Assembly (NCBI RefSeq): GCF_003148385.1
Contig: NZ_CP029463.1
Location: 1,240,001 to 1,304,000, forward strand
Reading direction: 5' to 3'
DNA length: 64,000 nucleotides
Origin: Flavobacterium sediminis
GTDB taxonomy: Bacteria > Bacteroidota > Bacteroidia > Flavobacteriales > Flavobacteriaceae
Positions within the stretch are counted from its first letter, which is position 1. Every line of letters begins with the position of its first letter. The notes below the pieces were generated by a model. The model saw only the letters and a list, made by a program, of their open reading frames with translations. It was not told where the DNA came from and searched no databases. A program made the translations under genes and the position numbers. Shown here piece by piece: positions 55,903 through 64,000 of the stretch.

Positions 55903-56712
55903 TTAATTGTATTGAAAGGTAGTAGTCCCTATTTTAAAGAATTTATTGAAGATATTGATCTTATATGTTCCTTTACTGACCTTTGCCTTTTCTAAAGGAA
56001 TATAGGTACAAACATCTGTATCTTTTTGATTATAGAACGTTTCAATATAACCACTATAATGCAGTACAATTCCTTTTTGTTCTATATACGTCTGATCTAT
56101 TGATATGACTTCATTTTCAGGATTTATTACCTGTATGTAGATATCTTTGTTTCCGGGCAATACGAACTCATTTGCTTCTAATGTAAAACAAACCCGTATT
56201 TCCTGAATTTTTTTTCTTTTAGAATCTTTATAGACATTGGACAATATCTTAACGCCTCTGGCTTTTACATTCAAAGCGTTTAATTTTCCGGGATTTGTTT
56301 TTTTATTGGCTTTGCGCAAAGACTGTAATTTTAATAACGTATTCCGGTTAGACTCTACTTTCCCTTTTAACTCCAGAATATTGTCTTCATCGCTGGTAAT
56401 GCTCTTTTTCAGTTCGTTGATCTGATCAACGATTTCATTATTATCAATTTCTAATTTCAGCGTTTCTTGCTTATTTTTAATCTCTTTATTAACGGTTATC
56501 ACATTTCCTTGCTCCAGAATATAATATACAGAATCATATTTTCGGATCATTTCGCTCAATTGGTTTTGGAGCAATTGATTTTCAATAGTCGATTTTTTAT
56601 TCAGCATCTGATACTTTTGGTAAACATTCAAATAACCAAAAGAAATAAAGACAGCTATAACACTTGCCGCGAGTGTCACATATTTTAAATTAACCGCTGC
56701 TTTTAACGCCAT
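55903..56712 (-). CDS. membrane-anchored coiled-coil protein of unknown function
   Basis: A 269-aa protein with one N-terminal TM helix (about 11-28, YVTLAASVIAVFISFGYL), a long coiled coil (about 35-135, rich in Lys, Glu, Asn and Leu) and a C-terminal beta domain (about 145-269, IREVCFTLEAN-like strands and DKDIYIQVINPENEVI). The C-terminal domain probably lies in the periplasm. Similar genes occur next to comF and glyS in relatives, but I know of no function. It is divergent from comF. Confidence 0.78.
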   Translation of the reverse strand: MALKAAVNLKYVTLAASVIAVFISFGYLNVYQKYQMLNKKSTIENQLLQNQLSEMIRKYDSVYYILEQGNVITVNKEIKNKQETLKLEIDNNEIVDQINELKKSITSDEDNILELKGKVESNRNTLLKLQSLRKANKKTNPGKLNALNVKARGVKILSNVYKDSKRKKIQEIRVCFTLEANEFVLPGNKDIYIQVINPENEVISIDQTYIEQKGIVLHYSGYIETFYNQKDTDVCTYIPLEKAKVSKGTYKINIFNKFFKIGTTTFQYN

Positions 56713-56774
56713 TCTTACTTTTTTTCTTTAAATTAAGGAAATATTTAGTATATTTCTGAATATTTATCGACAAG

Positions 56775-57461
56775 ATGCTAAAAAATCTGTTAAAACTGCT
56801 TTTTCCGGATATTTGTTACGGTTGCGGTTCGTTATTAATTAAAAACGAGAGGGTTATCTGTACAGCATGTCGACATACATTACCCAGAACATATCACCAT
56901 CAATCTCCGGAACAAAATGAAATACATAAAAAATTTTACGGTTTATTACCTTTAGAATTCAGTTGTTCTTTTCTATACTTTACACATAAAAACAACGTAA
57001 AAGAATTGATCCACAATCTCAAATACCGCAATAAAACCGCAATTGGAAAAGAACTGGGCATGATTTACAGCAGCGACATTAGAAAAGTTATTGAAAAATA
57101 CCATGTAGACTGTATTGTCCCGGTCCCATTACACCCTAAACGACTCAAAGAAAGAGGTTATAATCAAATAGAAACTTTTGCCAAAACTATAGCCGAAACC
57201 TGTAAAGTAGATTATAATCCGACTATTTTATACCGAAAAACATATTCCAAAACGCAAACTAAAAAGAATAAGGAATCACGCCAGATGGACAAAAGGAATG
57301 TTTTTGCCGTTCAATACAATAAAGAAAACGAAGGGAAACATTATTTACTTATTGATGATGTTTTAACGACCGGTGCAACCTTAGAATCCTGCGGAAATGC
57401 TTTATTAGAAATTCCGAATACAAAAATCAGTATTCTTACAATAGCTTATACCTTATCATAA
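56775..57461 (+). CDS. comF: ComF-family phosphoribosyltransferase-like protein
   Basis: A 228-aa protein linked to DNA uptake or processing in transformable bacteria. The N-terminal zinc-finger-like part has CYGCGS and CTACR. The PRTase-like part has VPVPLHPKRLKERGYNQIE and the PRPP loop HYLLIDDVLTTGATLESC. It is common in Bacteroidetes and is not by itself proof of competence. No promoter motif is clear in the short divergent gap. Confidence 0.92.
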   Translation: MLKNLLKLLFPDICYGCGSLLIKNERVICTACRHTLPRTYHHQSPEQNEIHKKFYGLLPLEFSCSFLYFTHKNNVKELIHNLKYRNKTAIGKELGMIYSSDIRKVIEKYHVDCIVPVPLHPKRLKERGYNQIETFAKTIAETCKVDYNPTILYRKTYSKTQTKKNKESRQMDKRNVFAVQYNKENEGKHYLLIDDVLTTGATLESCGNALLEIPNTKISILTIAYTLS

Positions 57462-57528
57462 ATAATTTTAAAAATTTAGCATTGTAATAATATAAGTTGT
57501 TATTTTGTGATGAATTAGTTTTTACGGT

Positions 57529-59130
57529 ATGAAGAAAGTTTATTTTATCATTATATTTAGCATTCTGAGTTTTACAATAGCCTTTACCGGTTGTGCCAAA
57601 AGAGGCACTATTACAGGAGGACCTAAAGACACTATTCCACCGGCAATTCTTTCTTCTCATCCGGAAAATTATCAAACTAACTTTAATGCTCAAGAAATCA
57701 GAATTACTTTTAATGAACTTATCAAAGTAAAAGACATCAGTAAGCAGTTGATCATTTCACCTCCCATGAAAAATCAACCTACAATTTTACCGCAAGGAAG
57801 TGCAAGTAAATTTATTTCTATCAGAATAAAAGATACTTTACAACCTAATACTACTTATAGTTTTAACTTCGGACAAAGTATCACTGATAATAATGAAGGA
57901 AATCCTTATTCTCAATACAAATATGTATTTTCAACCGGAAGTTATATTGACTCGCTGGCTATAATCGGAAAAATCAAAGATGCTGTTGAACAGAAACCGG
58001 ATAATTTTGTTTCCGTACAATTGTATGATGCCCAAACGTATACTGATTCCACTGCTTATAACGAAGTACCTTTATATGTAACCAATACGTTAGACAGTTT
58101 AAAGTTCTTTTCATTAGAAAACTTAAAAGAAGGTCAGTATTATATTGTTGCGCTAAAAGACAAAAACAACAATTATAAATTTGATCCGAAAGCCGATAAA
58201 ATAGGCTTTTTAAAAAATGTTATTACTATCCCAAACGATACTGTTTTTGAACTGGAACTTTTTAAAGAAGAAACTCCTTTTAAGGCTGTAAAACCGATTC
58301 AGGAGACAAAAAATAAACTTTATATGGGCTTTGAAGGAGATCCGAAAAATGCCAAGATCAAGATCAAGAACGGAGAAGAAGATGTTCCGGTAAGGATGAC
58401 TAAATTCCCTCAAACCGGTAAAGATTCCGTTCAACTATTCATTCCGATACTTAAAGCCGATTCTCTTAATATTACTGTAAGCAATGGCGATTTTGAAAAA
58501 TCGTTTACAACTAAGCTCAAAGAGTTAAAAACTAAAGATTCTCTTTCTATTACTCCTAAACCGACCGGAGTATTGCATTTCAGGGATCAATTCCGGTTAA
58601 TTACGACTACTCCGATAGAAAAGATCGATCAGGAAAAGATCACTTTACTGGATAAAGATTCTGTTAAAGTATCTTTTGCACTGGAATATAGATTATTTGA
58701 AAATGAGATCATCCTTGATTTCCAGAAGAAAGAAAATCAAAAATATGCTTTAACGGCTCTGCCCGGAGCCTTTGAGGATTTTTACGGAACCATAAATGAC
58801 ACTTTAGCTGTGGGAATTTCAACCAAATCCTATACAGATTACGGAAACCTAAAGGTTAATTTAAAATCTGTTAAACGCTTTCCTCTTATCTTACAAATAC
58901 TGACTAGCGATGGTACCGTTAAAGAGTCTGCCGTTTCTACCGGAGAAAGAACCTTACAATTTGATGCTATTGAACCTAACCAATATACCCTTAGGGTTAT
59001 TTATGATGATAACGAAAATAAAAAATGGGACACCGGAAACTTTTTAGAAAAACGCCAGGCTGAAGAGATAGAATATTACCCAAAAGAGATCGATGTAAGG
59101 GCTAACTGGGATGTTGAACAAGATTTTTAA
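57529..59130 (+). CDS. Ig-like (Big_5/SbsA) domain lipoprotein
   Basis: A 533-aa lipoprotein; Cys22 (AFTGC) is followed by AKRGTITGGPKDTIPPAIL, the hallmark of a Bacteroidetes family. A Big_5/SbsA-type Ig domain comes next (about 36-135, QTNFNAQEIRITFNELI and TTYSFNFGQSITDNNEGN). Two or three more beta domains follow, the last with NQYTLRVIYDDNENKKWDTGNF. There is no acidic run after the Cys, so it may face the periplasm. Function unknown, possibly envelope maintenance. Confidence 0.87.
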   Translation: MKKVYFIIIFSILSFTIAFTGCAKRGTITGGPKDTIPPAILSSHPENYQTNFNAQEIRITFNELIKVKDISKQLIISPPMKNQPTILPQGSASKFISIRIKDTLQPNTTYSFNFGQSITDNNEGNPYSQYKYVFSTGSYIDSLAIIGKIKDAVEQKPDNFVSVQLYDAQTYTDSTAYNEVPLYVTNTLDSLKFFSLENLKEGQYYIVALKDKNNNYKFDPKADKIGFLKNVITIPNDTVFELELFKEETPFKAVKPIQETKNKLYMGFEGDPKNAKIKIKNGEEDVPVRMTKFPQTGKDSVQLFIPILKADSLNITVSNGDFEKSFTTKLKELKTKDSLSITPKPTGVLHFRDQFRLITTTPIEKIDQEKITLLDKDSVKVSFALEYRLFENEIILDFQKKENQKYALTALPGAFEDFYGTINDTLAVGISTKSYTDYGNLKVNLKSVKRFPLILQILTSDGTVKESAVSTGERTLQFDAIEPNQYTLRVIYDDNENKKWDTGNFLEKRQAEEIEYYPKEIDVRANWDVEQDF

Positions 59131-59136
59131 AATAAT

Positions 59137-59161
59137 AAAAAAGAGCCAATGGCTCTTTTTT
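59137..59161. terminator. bidirectional terminator
   Basis: AAAAAGAGCC pairs with GGCTCTTTTT around AAT, between convergent genes. Confidence 0.85.
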
Positions 59162-59170
59162 ATTTTATAT

Positions 59171-59944
59171 TTAGGTATCTCTTTTTATTTCGAAAACATC
59201 CTTGTCCTTCAAAAAATTGAACTTGTTTCGGCTTTCCGTAACTTTCTTCTTATCTAATGTGATCACTTTTATGGCATCTTCTTCAAAAGGAGCTACTATT
59301 TCGTTACCCAACTCATCTATCACTTGTGAATGTCCTACATAAGGCATGCCGTTTGCATCTGATCCGATCCTATTAACTGCCGCCACATAGCACATGTTTT
59401 CTATTGCTCTGGCTTTTAAAAGCGCATCCCAAGCCTGTATTCTCGGCTTAGGCCAATTGGCAACATATACTAACAGATCATAATTCTCAATATTTCGGGC
59501 AAATACAGGAAATCGCAAGTCGTAACAAATTAGCGGACATATTTTCCAATCCTTATATTCTACTACCAATTTCTCTTCTCCTTTTGTATATACCTCTTCT
59601 TCACCTGCCAAAGTAAACAAATGACGTTTATTGTAGTATTGAATAGCTCCGTCAGGAAAAACAAATACCAATCGGTTATAGTAATTTCCTTCTTCCTCGA
59701 TCACTAAGCTCCCTGTAATAGCTGTTTTTTTTGATTTTGCCAGACTTTTAAGCCATAGGATACTTTCTCCATCCATCGTTTCAGCCACTCGCTCAGGATT
59801 CATTGTAAAACCGGAAGTAAACATTTCAGGCAAGATCAACAGATCAAATTTTTTAGGACAGGATAAAATCTTGCTTTCCAATGTTAATCGGTTAGCGATA
59901 GGATTTTCCCAATGTAAAGACGTTTGCACTAAAGCTACTCTCAT
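59171..59944 (-). CDS. nitrilase-family amidohydrolase (omega-amidase-like)
   Basis: A 257-aa carbon-nitrogen hydrolase. The catalytic triad is visible: Glu in LILPEMFTSGFTM, Lys in YYNKRHLFT and Cys in CPLICYDLRFPVFARN. The sequence fits the YafV/omega-amidase group, which repairs alpha-keto amides such as 2-oxoglutaramate, though substrate is by family only. It is a single gene behind the sdh terminator. Confidence 0.9.
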   Translation of the reverse strand: MRVALVQTSLHWENPIANRLTLESKILSCPKKFDLLILPEMFTSGFTMNPERVAETMDGESILWLKSLAKSKKTAITGSLVIEEEGNYYNRLVFVFPDGAIQYYNKRHLFTLAGEEEVYTKGEEKLVVEYKDWKICPLICYDLRFPVFARNIENYDLLVYVANWPKPRIQAWDALLKARAIENMCYVAAVNRIGSDANGMPYVGHSQVIDELGNEIVAPFEEDAIKVITLDKKKVTESRNKFNFLKDKDVFEIKRDT

Positions 59945-59960
59945 TCTTTTTCCTTTTTCA

Positions 59961-59968
59961 CAAATGTA
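59961..59968 (-). promoter_or_regulatory. -7 promoter motif of the amidohydrolase gene
   Basis: Read on the minus strand this is TACATTTG, 16 bases upstream of the ATG. Confidence 0.5.
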
Positions 59969-59979
59969 CTTAAAAAAAC

Positions 59980-60010
59980 AAACCTGTCAGGTTTTAGATC
60001 TGACAGGTTT
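59980..60010 (-). terminator. terminator of the sdh operon
   Basis: AAACCTGTCAG (59980-59990) pairs perfectly with CTGACAGGTTT (60000-60010); a long T run follows on the minus strand. Hairpins of this sequence type are frequent in flavobacterial genomes. Confidence 0.75.
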
Positions 60011-60022
60011 AGATTATTTTAC

Positions 60023-60048
60023 TCAATCGAAAGGTACCTTTCAATTGA
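60023..60048. repeat. near-perfect 26-base palindrome after sdhB
   Basis: The palindrome is centred on GGTACC, with one mismatched pair. It sits eight bases after the sdhB stop and just before the terminator hairpin. It may stabilise the 3' end of the mRNA. Confidence 0.45.
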
Positions 60049-60055
60049 TATCCGA

Positions 60056-60814
60056 TTATTTTGTACTCGCTTTTAAGAACTCACGATTCATACGGGCAAT
60101 GTTCTCTAATGAAATTCCTTTCGGACATTCAATTTCACATGCTCCGGTATTGGTACAATTACCGAATCCTTCTTCGTCCATTTGGCGCACCATATTCATT
60201 ACACGATCCGTTGCTTCAACTTGCCCTTGCGGCAACAATGCATATTGTGAAACTTTTGCTCCTACAAACAACATCGCAGAACCATTTTTACAAGTAGCTA
60301 CACAAGCTCCGCAACCAATACATGCAGCAGCTTCGAAAGCTTTATCAGCATCCTGTTTCGGCACCGGAATAGAGTTAGCGTCAATAGTGTTTCCTGAAGT
60401 ATTTACAGAAACGAAACCACCGGCTTGTTGAATTCTATCAAAAGCGCTTCTATCTACTACTAGATCCTTAACAACCGGGAAAGCTTTACTTCTCCAAGGT
60501 TCGATGTAAATAGTATCACCATCTTTAAAAGAACGCATGTGTAACTGACACGTTGTAATTCCGGTTTCCGGTCCGTGAGCACGTCCGTTGATGAACAAAG
60601 AACACATACCGCAAATTCCTTCACGACAATCGTGGTCAAATGCTACCGGTTCTTTTTTTTCTGTAACCAATTGTTCATTCAATTGGTCTAACATTTCTAA
60701 AAAGGAACTATCTGTAGAAACATCATCTAATTTGTATGTTTCCATTGCTCCATTCGCTTTAGCGTTTTTTTGACGCCAAACTTTAAGGTTTATATTGATA
60801 CTTTTTGAAGCCAT
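60056..60814 (-). CDS. sdhB: succinate dehydrogenase/fumarate reductase iron-sulfur subunit
   Basis: A 252-aa electron-transfer subunit of complex II. The [2Fe-2S] cysteines are in [19 protein letters not shown] and ITTCQ. The other clusters are bound by [11 protein letters not shown] and [15 protein letters not shown]. It starts seven bases after sdhA. The operon order is sdhC-sdhA-sdhB without a separate sdhD, the single-membrane-subunit form usual in Bacteroidetes. Confidence 0.95.
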   Translation of the reverse strand: MASKSININLKVWRQKNAKANGAMETYKLDDVSTDSSFLEMLDQLNEQLVTEKKEPVAFDHDCREGICGMCSLFINGRAHGPETGITTCQLHMRSFKDGDTIYIEPWRSKAFPVVKDLVVDRSAFDRIQQAGGFVSVNTSGNTIDANSIPVPKQDADKAFEAAACIGCGACVATCKNGSAMLFVGAKVSQYALLPQGQVEATDRVMNMVRQMDEEGFGNCTNTGACEIECPKGISLENIARMNREFLKASTK

Positions 60815-60821
60815 AATCTAA

Positions 60822-62831
60822 TTATTTATAATTTCTAGCTGCGATTTTGATGAACTCATATTTAAGTTCTTCTTTGTGTAATTGCTCTTGATTGATATCT
60901 TCTCCTTTATATTCCCAAGCTCCAACAAATGAGAAGTGCTCATCGTCACGAAGAGTTTCTCCTTCTGCATCCTGGTACTCATCTCTAAAGTGACCTCCAC
61001 AAGACTCTTTACGCTGTAAAGCATCCATTGCCATTAATTGTCCTAATTCTAAGAAATCGGCAACACGGAAAGCCTTTTCTAATTCAGGGTTCAATTCGTC
61101 TGCTGATCCCGGAACATAAACATCTTTATGGAACTCTTCGCGTAATTTAGCAATCTGATCGATAGCTTCTTTTAAGCCTTGTTCGTTACGAGCCATTCCT
61201 ACTTTATTCCACATAATGTTTCCTAACTCTTTGTGGAAGTGATCTACTGATCTGGAACCGTTGTTGTTCAGGAATTTTCCAATCTGATCTTTTACACGTT
61301 TTTCAGCTTCAAGGAACTCCGGTAAGTCTGTTGAAATTTTACCTGTTCTAATCTCTTCAGCTAAATAATTAGAAATTGTATAAGGTAATACAAAATATCC
61401 ATCAGCTAAACCTTGCATCAAAGCCGAAGCTCCTAAACGGTTAGCACCGTGGTCAGAGAAGTTCGCTTCACCGGCTACGAAACAACCCGGAATTGATGAT
61501 TGTAAGTTATAATCAACCCAAACACCTCCCATAGTATAGTGAACGGCAGGGTAGATCTTCATCGGGGTTTCATACGGGTTTTCGTCAGTAATCTTTTGAT
61601 ACATCTGGAATAAGTTACCGTATTTTTCCTCGATCCATTGTTTTCCTAACTTGATGATCTCTTCTTCAGACGGATTGTGGTTACCGTGAGCGTAAGCTAC
61701 CTCTTTTCCTTTATTTTTAATTTCAGAAGAGAAATCCAGATAAACACCTTCTCCGGTTGCATTGTTTTCAATACCGAAACCGGCATCACAACGCTCTTTA
61801 GCTGCTCTTGACGCTACGTCACGAGGCACTAAGTTACCGAAAGCAGGGTATCTTCTCTCTAAGTAATAATCTCTATCTTCTTCAGCAATTTGAGTTGGCT
61901 TTAATTTACCGGCTCTGATTGCTTCTGCATCTTCTTTTTTCTTAGGAACCCAAATACGTCCTGAGTTACGAAGTGACTCAGACATCAAAGTTAATTTTGA
62001 CTGATTAGTTCCGTGAACCGGAATACAAGTCGGGTGGATTTGTACATAACACGGATTCGCAAAATGAGCTCCTTGTTTATGAATTTTCCATGAAGCCGTT
62101 ACATTACTTCCCATTGCATTCGTTGATAAGAAGTATACGTTTCCGTAACCTCCCGAAGCAATTACTACAGCATGCGCCGAATGTCTTTCAATTTCACCTG
62201 TAATTAAATTACGAGCAATGATACCACGTGCTTTCCCGTCTACTTTTACCAAGTCTAGCATTTCGTGACGGTTGTACATTTTCACACGTCCTAAACCAAT
62301 CTGTCTTGACAAAGCTGAATAAGCCCCTAACAACAACTGTTGTCCGGTTTGCCCTGCAGCATAGAACGTACGTTTTACCTGTACACCACCGAATGAACGG
62401 TTGTCTAAAGTTCCGCCGTATTCACGAGCAAAAGGAACACCTTGAGCCACACATTGGTCAATAATATTTCCGGAAACTTCCGCTAAACGATGAACATTTG
62501 CCTCGCGTGCACGGTAGTCACCTCCTTTAATTGTATCATAAAACAAACGATAAGTACTATCTCCGTCGTTTTGATAATTTTTTGCTGCATTAATACCTCC
62601 CTGTGCCGCAATTGAGTGTGCACGTCTCGGAGAATCCTGAAAACAAAATGCTTTAACATTATATCCCATTTCTCCTAAGGAAGCTGCTGCTGACGCACCA
62701 GCTAAACCTGTTCCTACAACAATAATATCAATCTTCGGACGGTTATTAGGAGCAACTAATTTTAAGTGATTTTTATGTTCAGTCCATTTTTGTGCTAATG
62801 GTCCTTCAGGTATTTTAGAATCTAACTTCAT
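60822..62831 (-). CDS. sdhA: succinate dehydrogenase/fumarate reductase flavoprotein subunit
   Basis: A 669-aa subunit that oxidises succinate with covalent FAD. It has the Rossmann motif [20 protein letters not shown], the FAD-linking His region [23 protein letters not shown] and the active-site segments around [14 protein letters not shown] and [12 protein letters not shown]. The length fits the Bacteroidetes B-type enzyme. It lies between sdhC (15 bases) and sdhB (7 bases). Confidence 0.96.
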   Translation of the reverse strand: MKLDSKIPEGPLAQKWTEHKNHLKLVAPNNRPKIDIIVVGTGLAGASAAASLGEMGYNVKAFCFQDSPRRAHSIAAQGGINAAKNYQNDGDSTYRLFYDTIKGGDYRAREANVHRLAEVSGNIIDQCVAQGVPFAREYGGTLDNRSFGGVQVKRTFYAAGQTGQQLLLGAYSALSRQIGLGRVKMYNRHEMLDLVKVDGKARGIIARNLITGEIERHSAHAVVIASGGYGNVYFLSTNAMGSNVTASWKIHKQGAHFANPCYVQIHPTCIPVHGTNQSKLTLMSESLRNSGRIWVPKKKEDAEAIRAGKLKPTQIAEEDRDYYLERRYPAFGNLVPRDVASRAAKERCDAGFGIENNATGEGVYLDFSSEIKNKGKEVAYAHGNHNPSEEEIIKLGKQWIEEKYGNLFQMYQKITDENPYETPMKIYPAVHYTMGGVWVDYNLQSSIPGCFVAGEANFSDHGANRLGASALMQGLADGYFVLPYTISNYLAEEIRTGKISTDLPEFLEAEKRVKDQIGKFLNNNGSRSVDHFHKELGNIMWNKVGMARNEQGLKEAIDQIAKLREEFHKDVYVPGSADELNPELEKAFRVADFLELGQLMAMDALQRKESCGGHFRDEYQDAEGETLRDDEHFSFVGAWEYKGEDINQEQLHKEELKYEFIKIAARNYK

Positions 62832-62846
62832 AATAATATGTGTTGA

Positions 62847-63725
62847 TTATTTTGTAAAATGAATATATAAAGGAATAATAGCAAACAATAGCGGAACTAT
62901 GATTGCAAAAGCTCTACCGACAAACTTGATTGTTGGCGTGAATTTATTATTTATCCCTAATGATTGGAAAGCACTTTGGAAACCATGCCATAAATGGAAA
63001 GCAAGCGCTAACATAGCAATTACATATCCTAAAGTAGCTAACAATCCAACTTTAGGATCTCTGAAGAAGTCTACTGTTATCTTATGTAAATCTTTATAGA
63101 CATTTCCAACCTTAACATTAGCTGCTGCATTATGAACTTCAGTTCCGTTAACAATTTTTAATTGCTTAGGAGGCATCATTCTATTAGCAGTTGTATCTTT
63201 AACTTCTCCTGCCAAAGCTACCTGATCTACCATATAGTATTGTCCTTCTGCTGTACCAACATAAAACTCTTTCGGTTGTTGTCCTTTAACAGAAATAGTA
63301 GTTTTCATTAATGGCATATTTTTGTCGAAATGCATTCTTGCCCAAAAATTCACCATGTGAGTTACGATGAAAACCAAAATTACCGTTCCCAAGATTGCCA
63401 TGTTACGAGAAGCAAAACCGCTGTTAGCAGCCGGATTTGTCTTAACGTAACGAACCGGACGAGCCGCTTTGTTCTGGAACGTTAATAATATTCCATCTAC
63501 CGCGTGGAATATAATTGAAATATACGTTAAATACGATAAAATTTTTACTGCCGGATTGGTAGTCATAAATAATGCGTATGCATTAAATTTTTCGCTTGCA
63601 TTAGGTAACAACAATTGTAAATTACCTGCCAAGTGACCCGCCAAAAACAAGCATAAAAATAAACCTGTAAGAGCCATCCAGTATTTCTTTGCAATAGATG
63701 ACTTTAAGAGCGCTGATTTTGCCAT
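62847..63725 (-). CDS. sdhC: succinate dehydrogenase cytochrome b subunit
   Basis: The membrane anchor of complex II with five TM helices and likely di-heme binding. Histidines of helices are visible in FLAGHLAGNLQLL, IIFHAVDGILLTFQNK, VTHMVNFWARMHF and LAFHLWHGFQSAF. From ATG 63725 it is 292 aa. That is longer than I expect for Bacteroidetes SdhC, because about 85 residues (134-220) form a polar loop between helices 3 and 4. The frame is open to 63761, but that would overlap the promoter side. First gene of the operon. Confidence 0.93.
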   Translation of the reverse strand: MAKSALLKSSIAKKYWMALTGLFLCLFLAGHLAGNLQLLLPNASEKFNAYALFMTTNPAVKILSYLTYISIIFHAVDGILLTFQNKAARPVRYVKTNPAANSGFASRNMAILGTVILVFIVTHMVNFWARMHFDKNMPLMKTTISVKGQQPKEFYVGTAEGQYYMVDQVALAGEVKDTTANRMMPPKQLKIVNGTEVHNAAANVKVGNVYKDLHKITVDFFRDPKVGLLATLGYVIAMLALAFHLWHGFQSAFQSLGINNKFTPTIKFVGRAFAIIVPLLFAIIPLYIHFTK

Positions 63726-63762
63726 AATTTTATTTGATTGTAATAGTTTTATAAAAATCAAA

Positions 63763-63793
63763 CAAAAATACGCTTATTTGAAATTAACTACAA
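63763..63793 (-). promoter_or_regulatory. promoter of the sdhCAB operon
   Basis: On the minus strand TTG (63793-63791), a 20-base spacer and TATTTTTG (63770-63763) fit the -33/-7 consensus, 37 bases upstream of the ATG. Confidence 0.65.
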
Positions 63794-63978
63794 CCTTTTC
63801 GAGTTAATTTATAATGAATATAAAATGAATTTTAACATATTGATTAACAATAAAATACAAACACAAACCATTATATAAAAAGAATTAAAATTCGTTTTTT
63901 TTGCTATTTTAATATACATAAAAGGCTTTCGTTTTTATTTTTTTGATTCAATTAACAACAATTCCATAATTATCTTTT

Positions 63979-63986
63979 TACCTTTG
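63979..63986 (+). promoter_or_regulatory. -7 promoter motif for a gene beyond the window
   Basis: TACCTTTG matches TAnnTTTG. The stretch 63794-64000 is otherwise very AT-rich and holds no gene that I can see; a plus-strand gene probably starts just past the window end. Confidence 0.4.
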
Positions 63987-64000
63987 ATACATTAAAAATC

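Noticed and set aside
1..64000. CRISPR arrays, prophage, insertion sequences, rRNA, integrative elements
   Set aside because: No regularly spaced repeats, transposase, integrase or phage structural genes and no rRNA sequence were seen.

Overview
The window looks like chromosomal DNA from a member of the Flavobacteriaceae, probably Flavobacterium or a close relative. The DNA is AT-rich. Many genes carry the Bacteroidetes -7 promoter motif TAnnTTTG and few have a strong Shine-Dalgarno sequence. MurF and alanine racemase are fused, as is usual in the phylum. Several secreted proteins end in type IX secretion (T9SS) sorting domains, and lipoproteins carry acidic residues just after the lipid-bearing cysteine. 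I saw no phage genes, insertion sequences, CRISPR array or rRNA.

Layout: 1-4.7 kb holds adenine deaminase, an OsmC protein, rsmI, an acidic protein and thymidine kinase. 4.7-8.8 kb holds murF-alr, mscL and asd. 8.8-15.9 kb is an accessory locus with two TonB-dependent receptors, two histidine-rich surface lipoproteins and three small ORFs. 16-19.5 kb holds a prolyl oligopeptidase and an ABC permease. 19.6-26.7 kb holds purH and the rod-shape operon mreB-mreC-mreD-mrdA-rodA. 26.8-30.6 kb holds a nuclease, a coiled-coil protein, rplY, prs, tRNA-Leu and pth. 30.6-36.2 kb holds two tandem T9SS metalloproteases. 36.3-41 kb holds ribF, an HTTM protein, a cupin-like protein and an M20 peptidase. 41-47 kb holds a giant T9SS surface protein, recX and thiL. 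47-53.4 kb is a six-gene MacAB-TolC efflux and two-component operon. 53.6-59.9 kb holds yceI, glyS, comF, an Ig-like lipoprotein and a nitrilase-family amidase. 60-63.7 kb holds the sdhCAB operon.

The most interesting region is 8771-15945. Three short ORFs (114, 116 and 125 codons) each sit directly upstream of a receptor or lipoprotein gene. Each has a hydrophobic N-terminus, a CxxC at residues 59-62 and an RGPP/RGPP/RAPP motif at residues 107-110. This matches the design of CruR (DUF2946), the copper-responsive upstream ORF of Bordetella, in which metal binding to the nascent CxxC controls arrest at a C-terminal RAPP motif. I propose that the locus is a metal (probably copper) acquisition operon controlled by three serial nascent-peptide sensors.

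Six genes are each broken by one missing base in a G or C run: TonB receptor 1, the prolyl oligopeptidase, mrdA, both metalloproteases and the HTTM protein. Because mrdA is normally essential and all six errors are of one kind, these are more likely sequencing or assembly errors than real pseudogenes.
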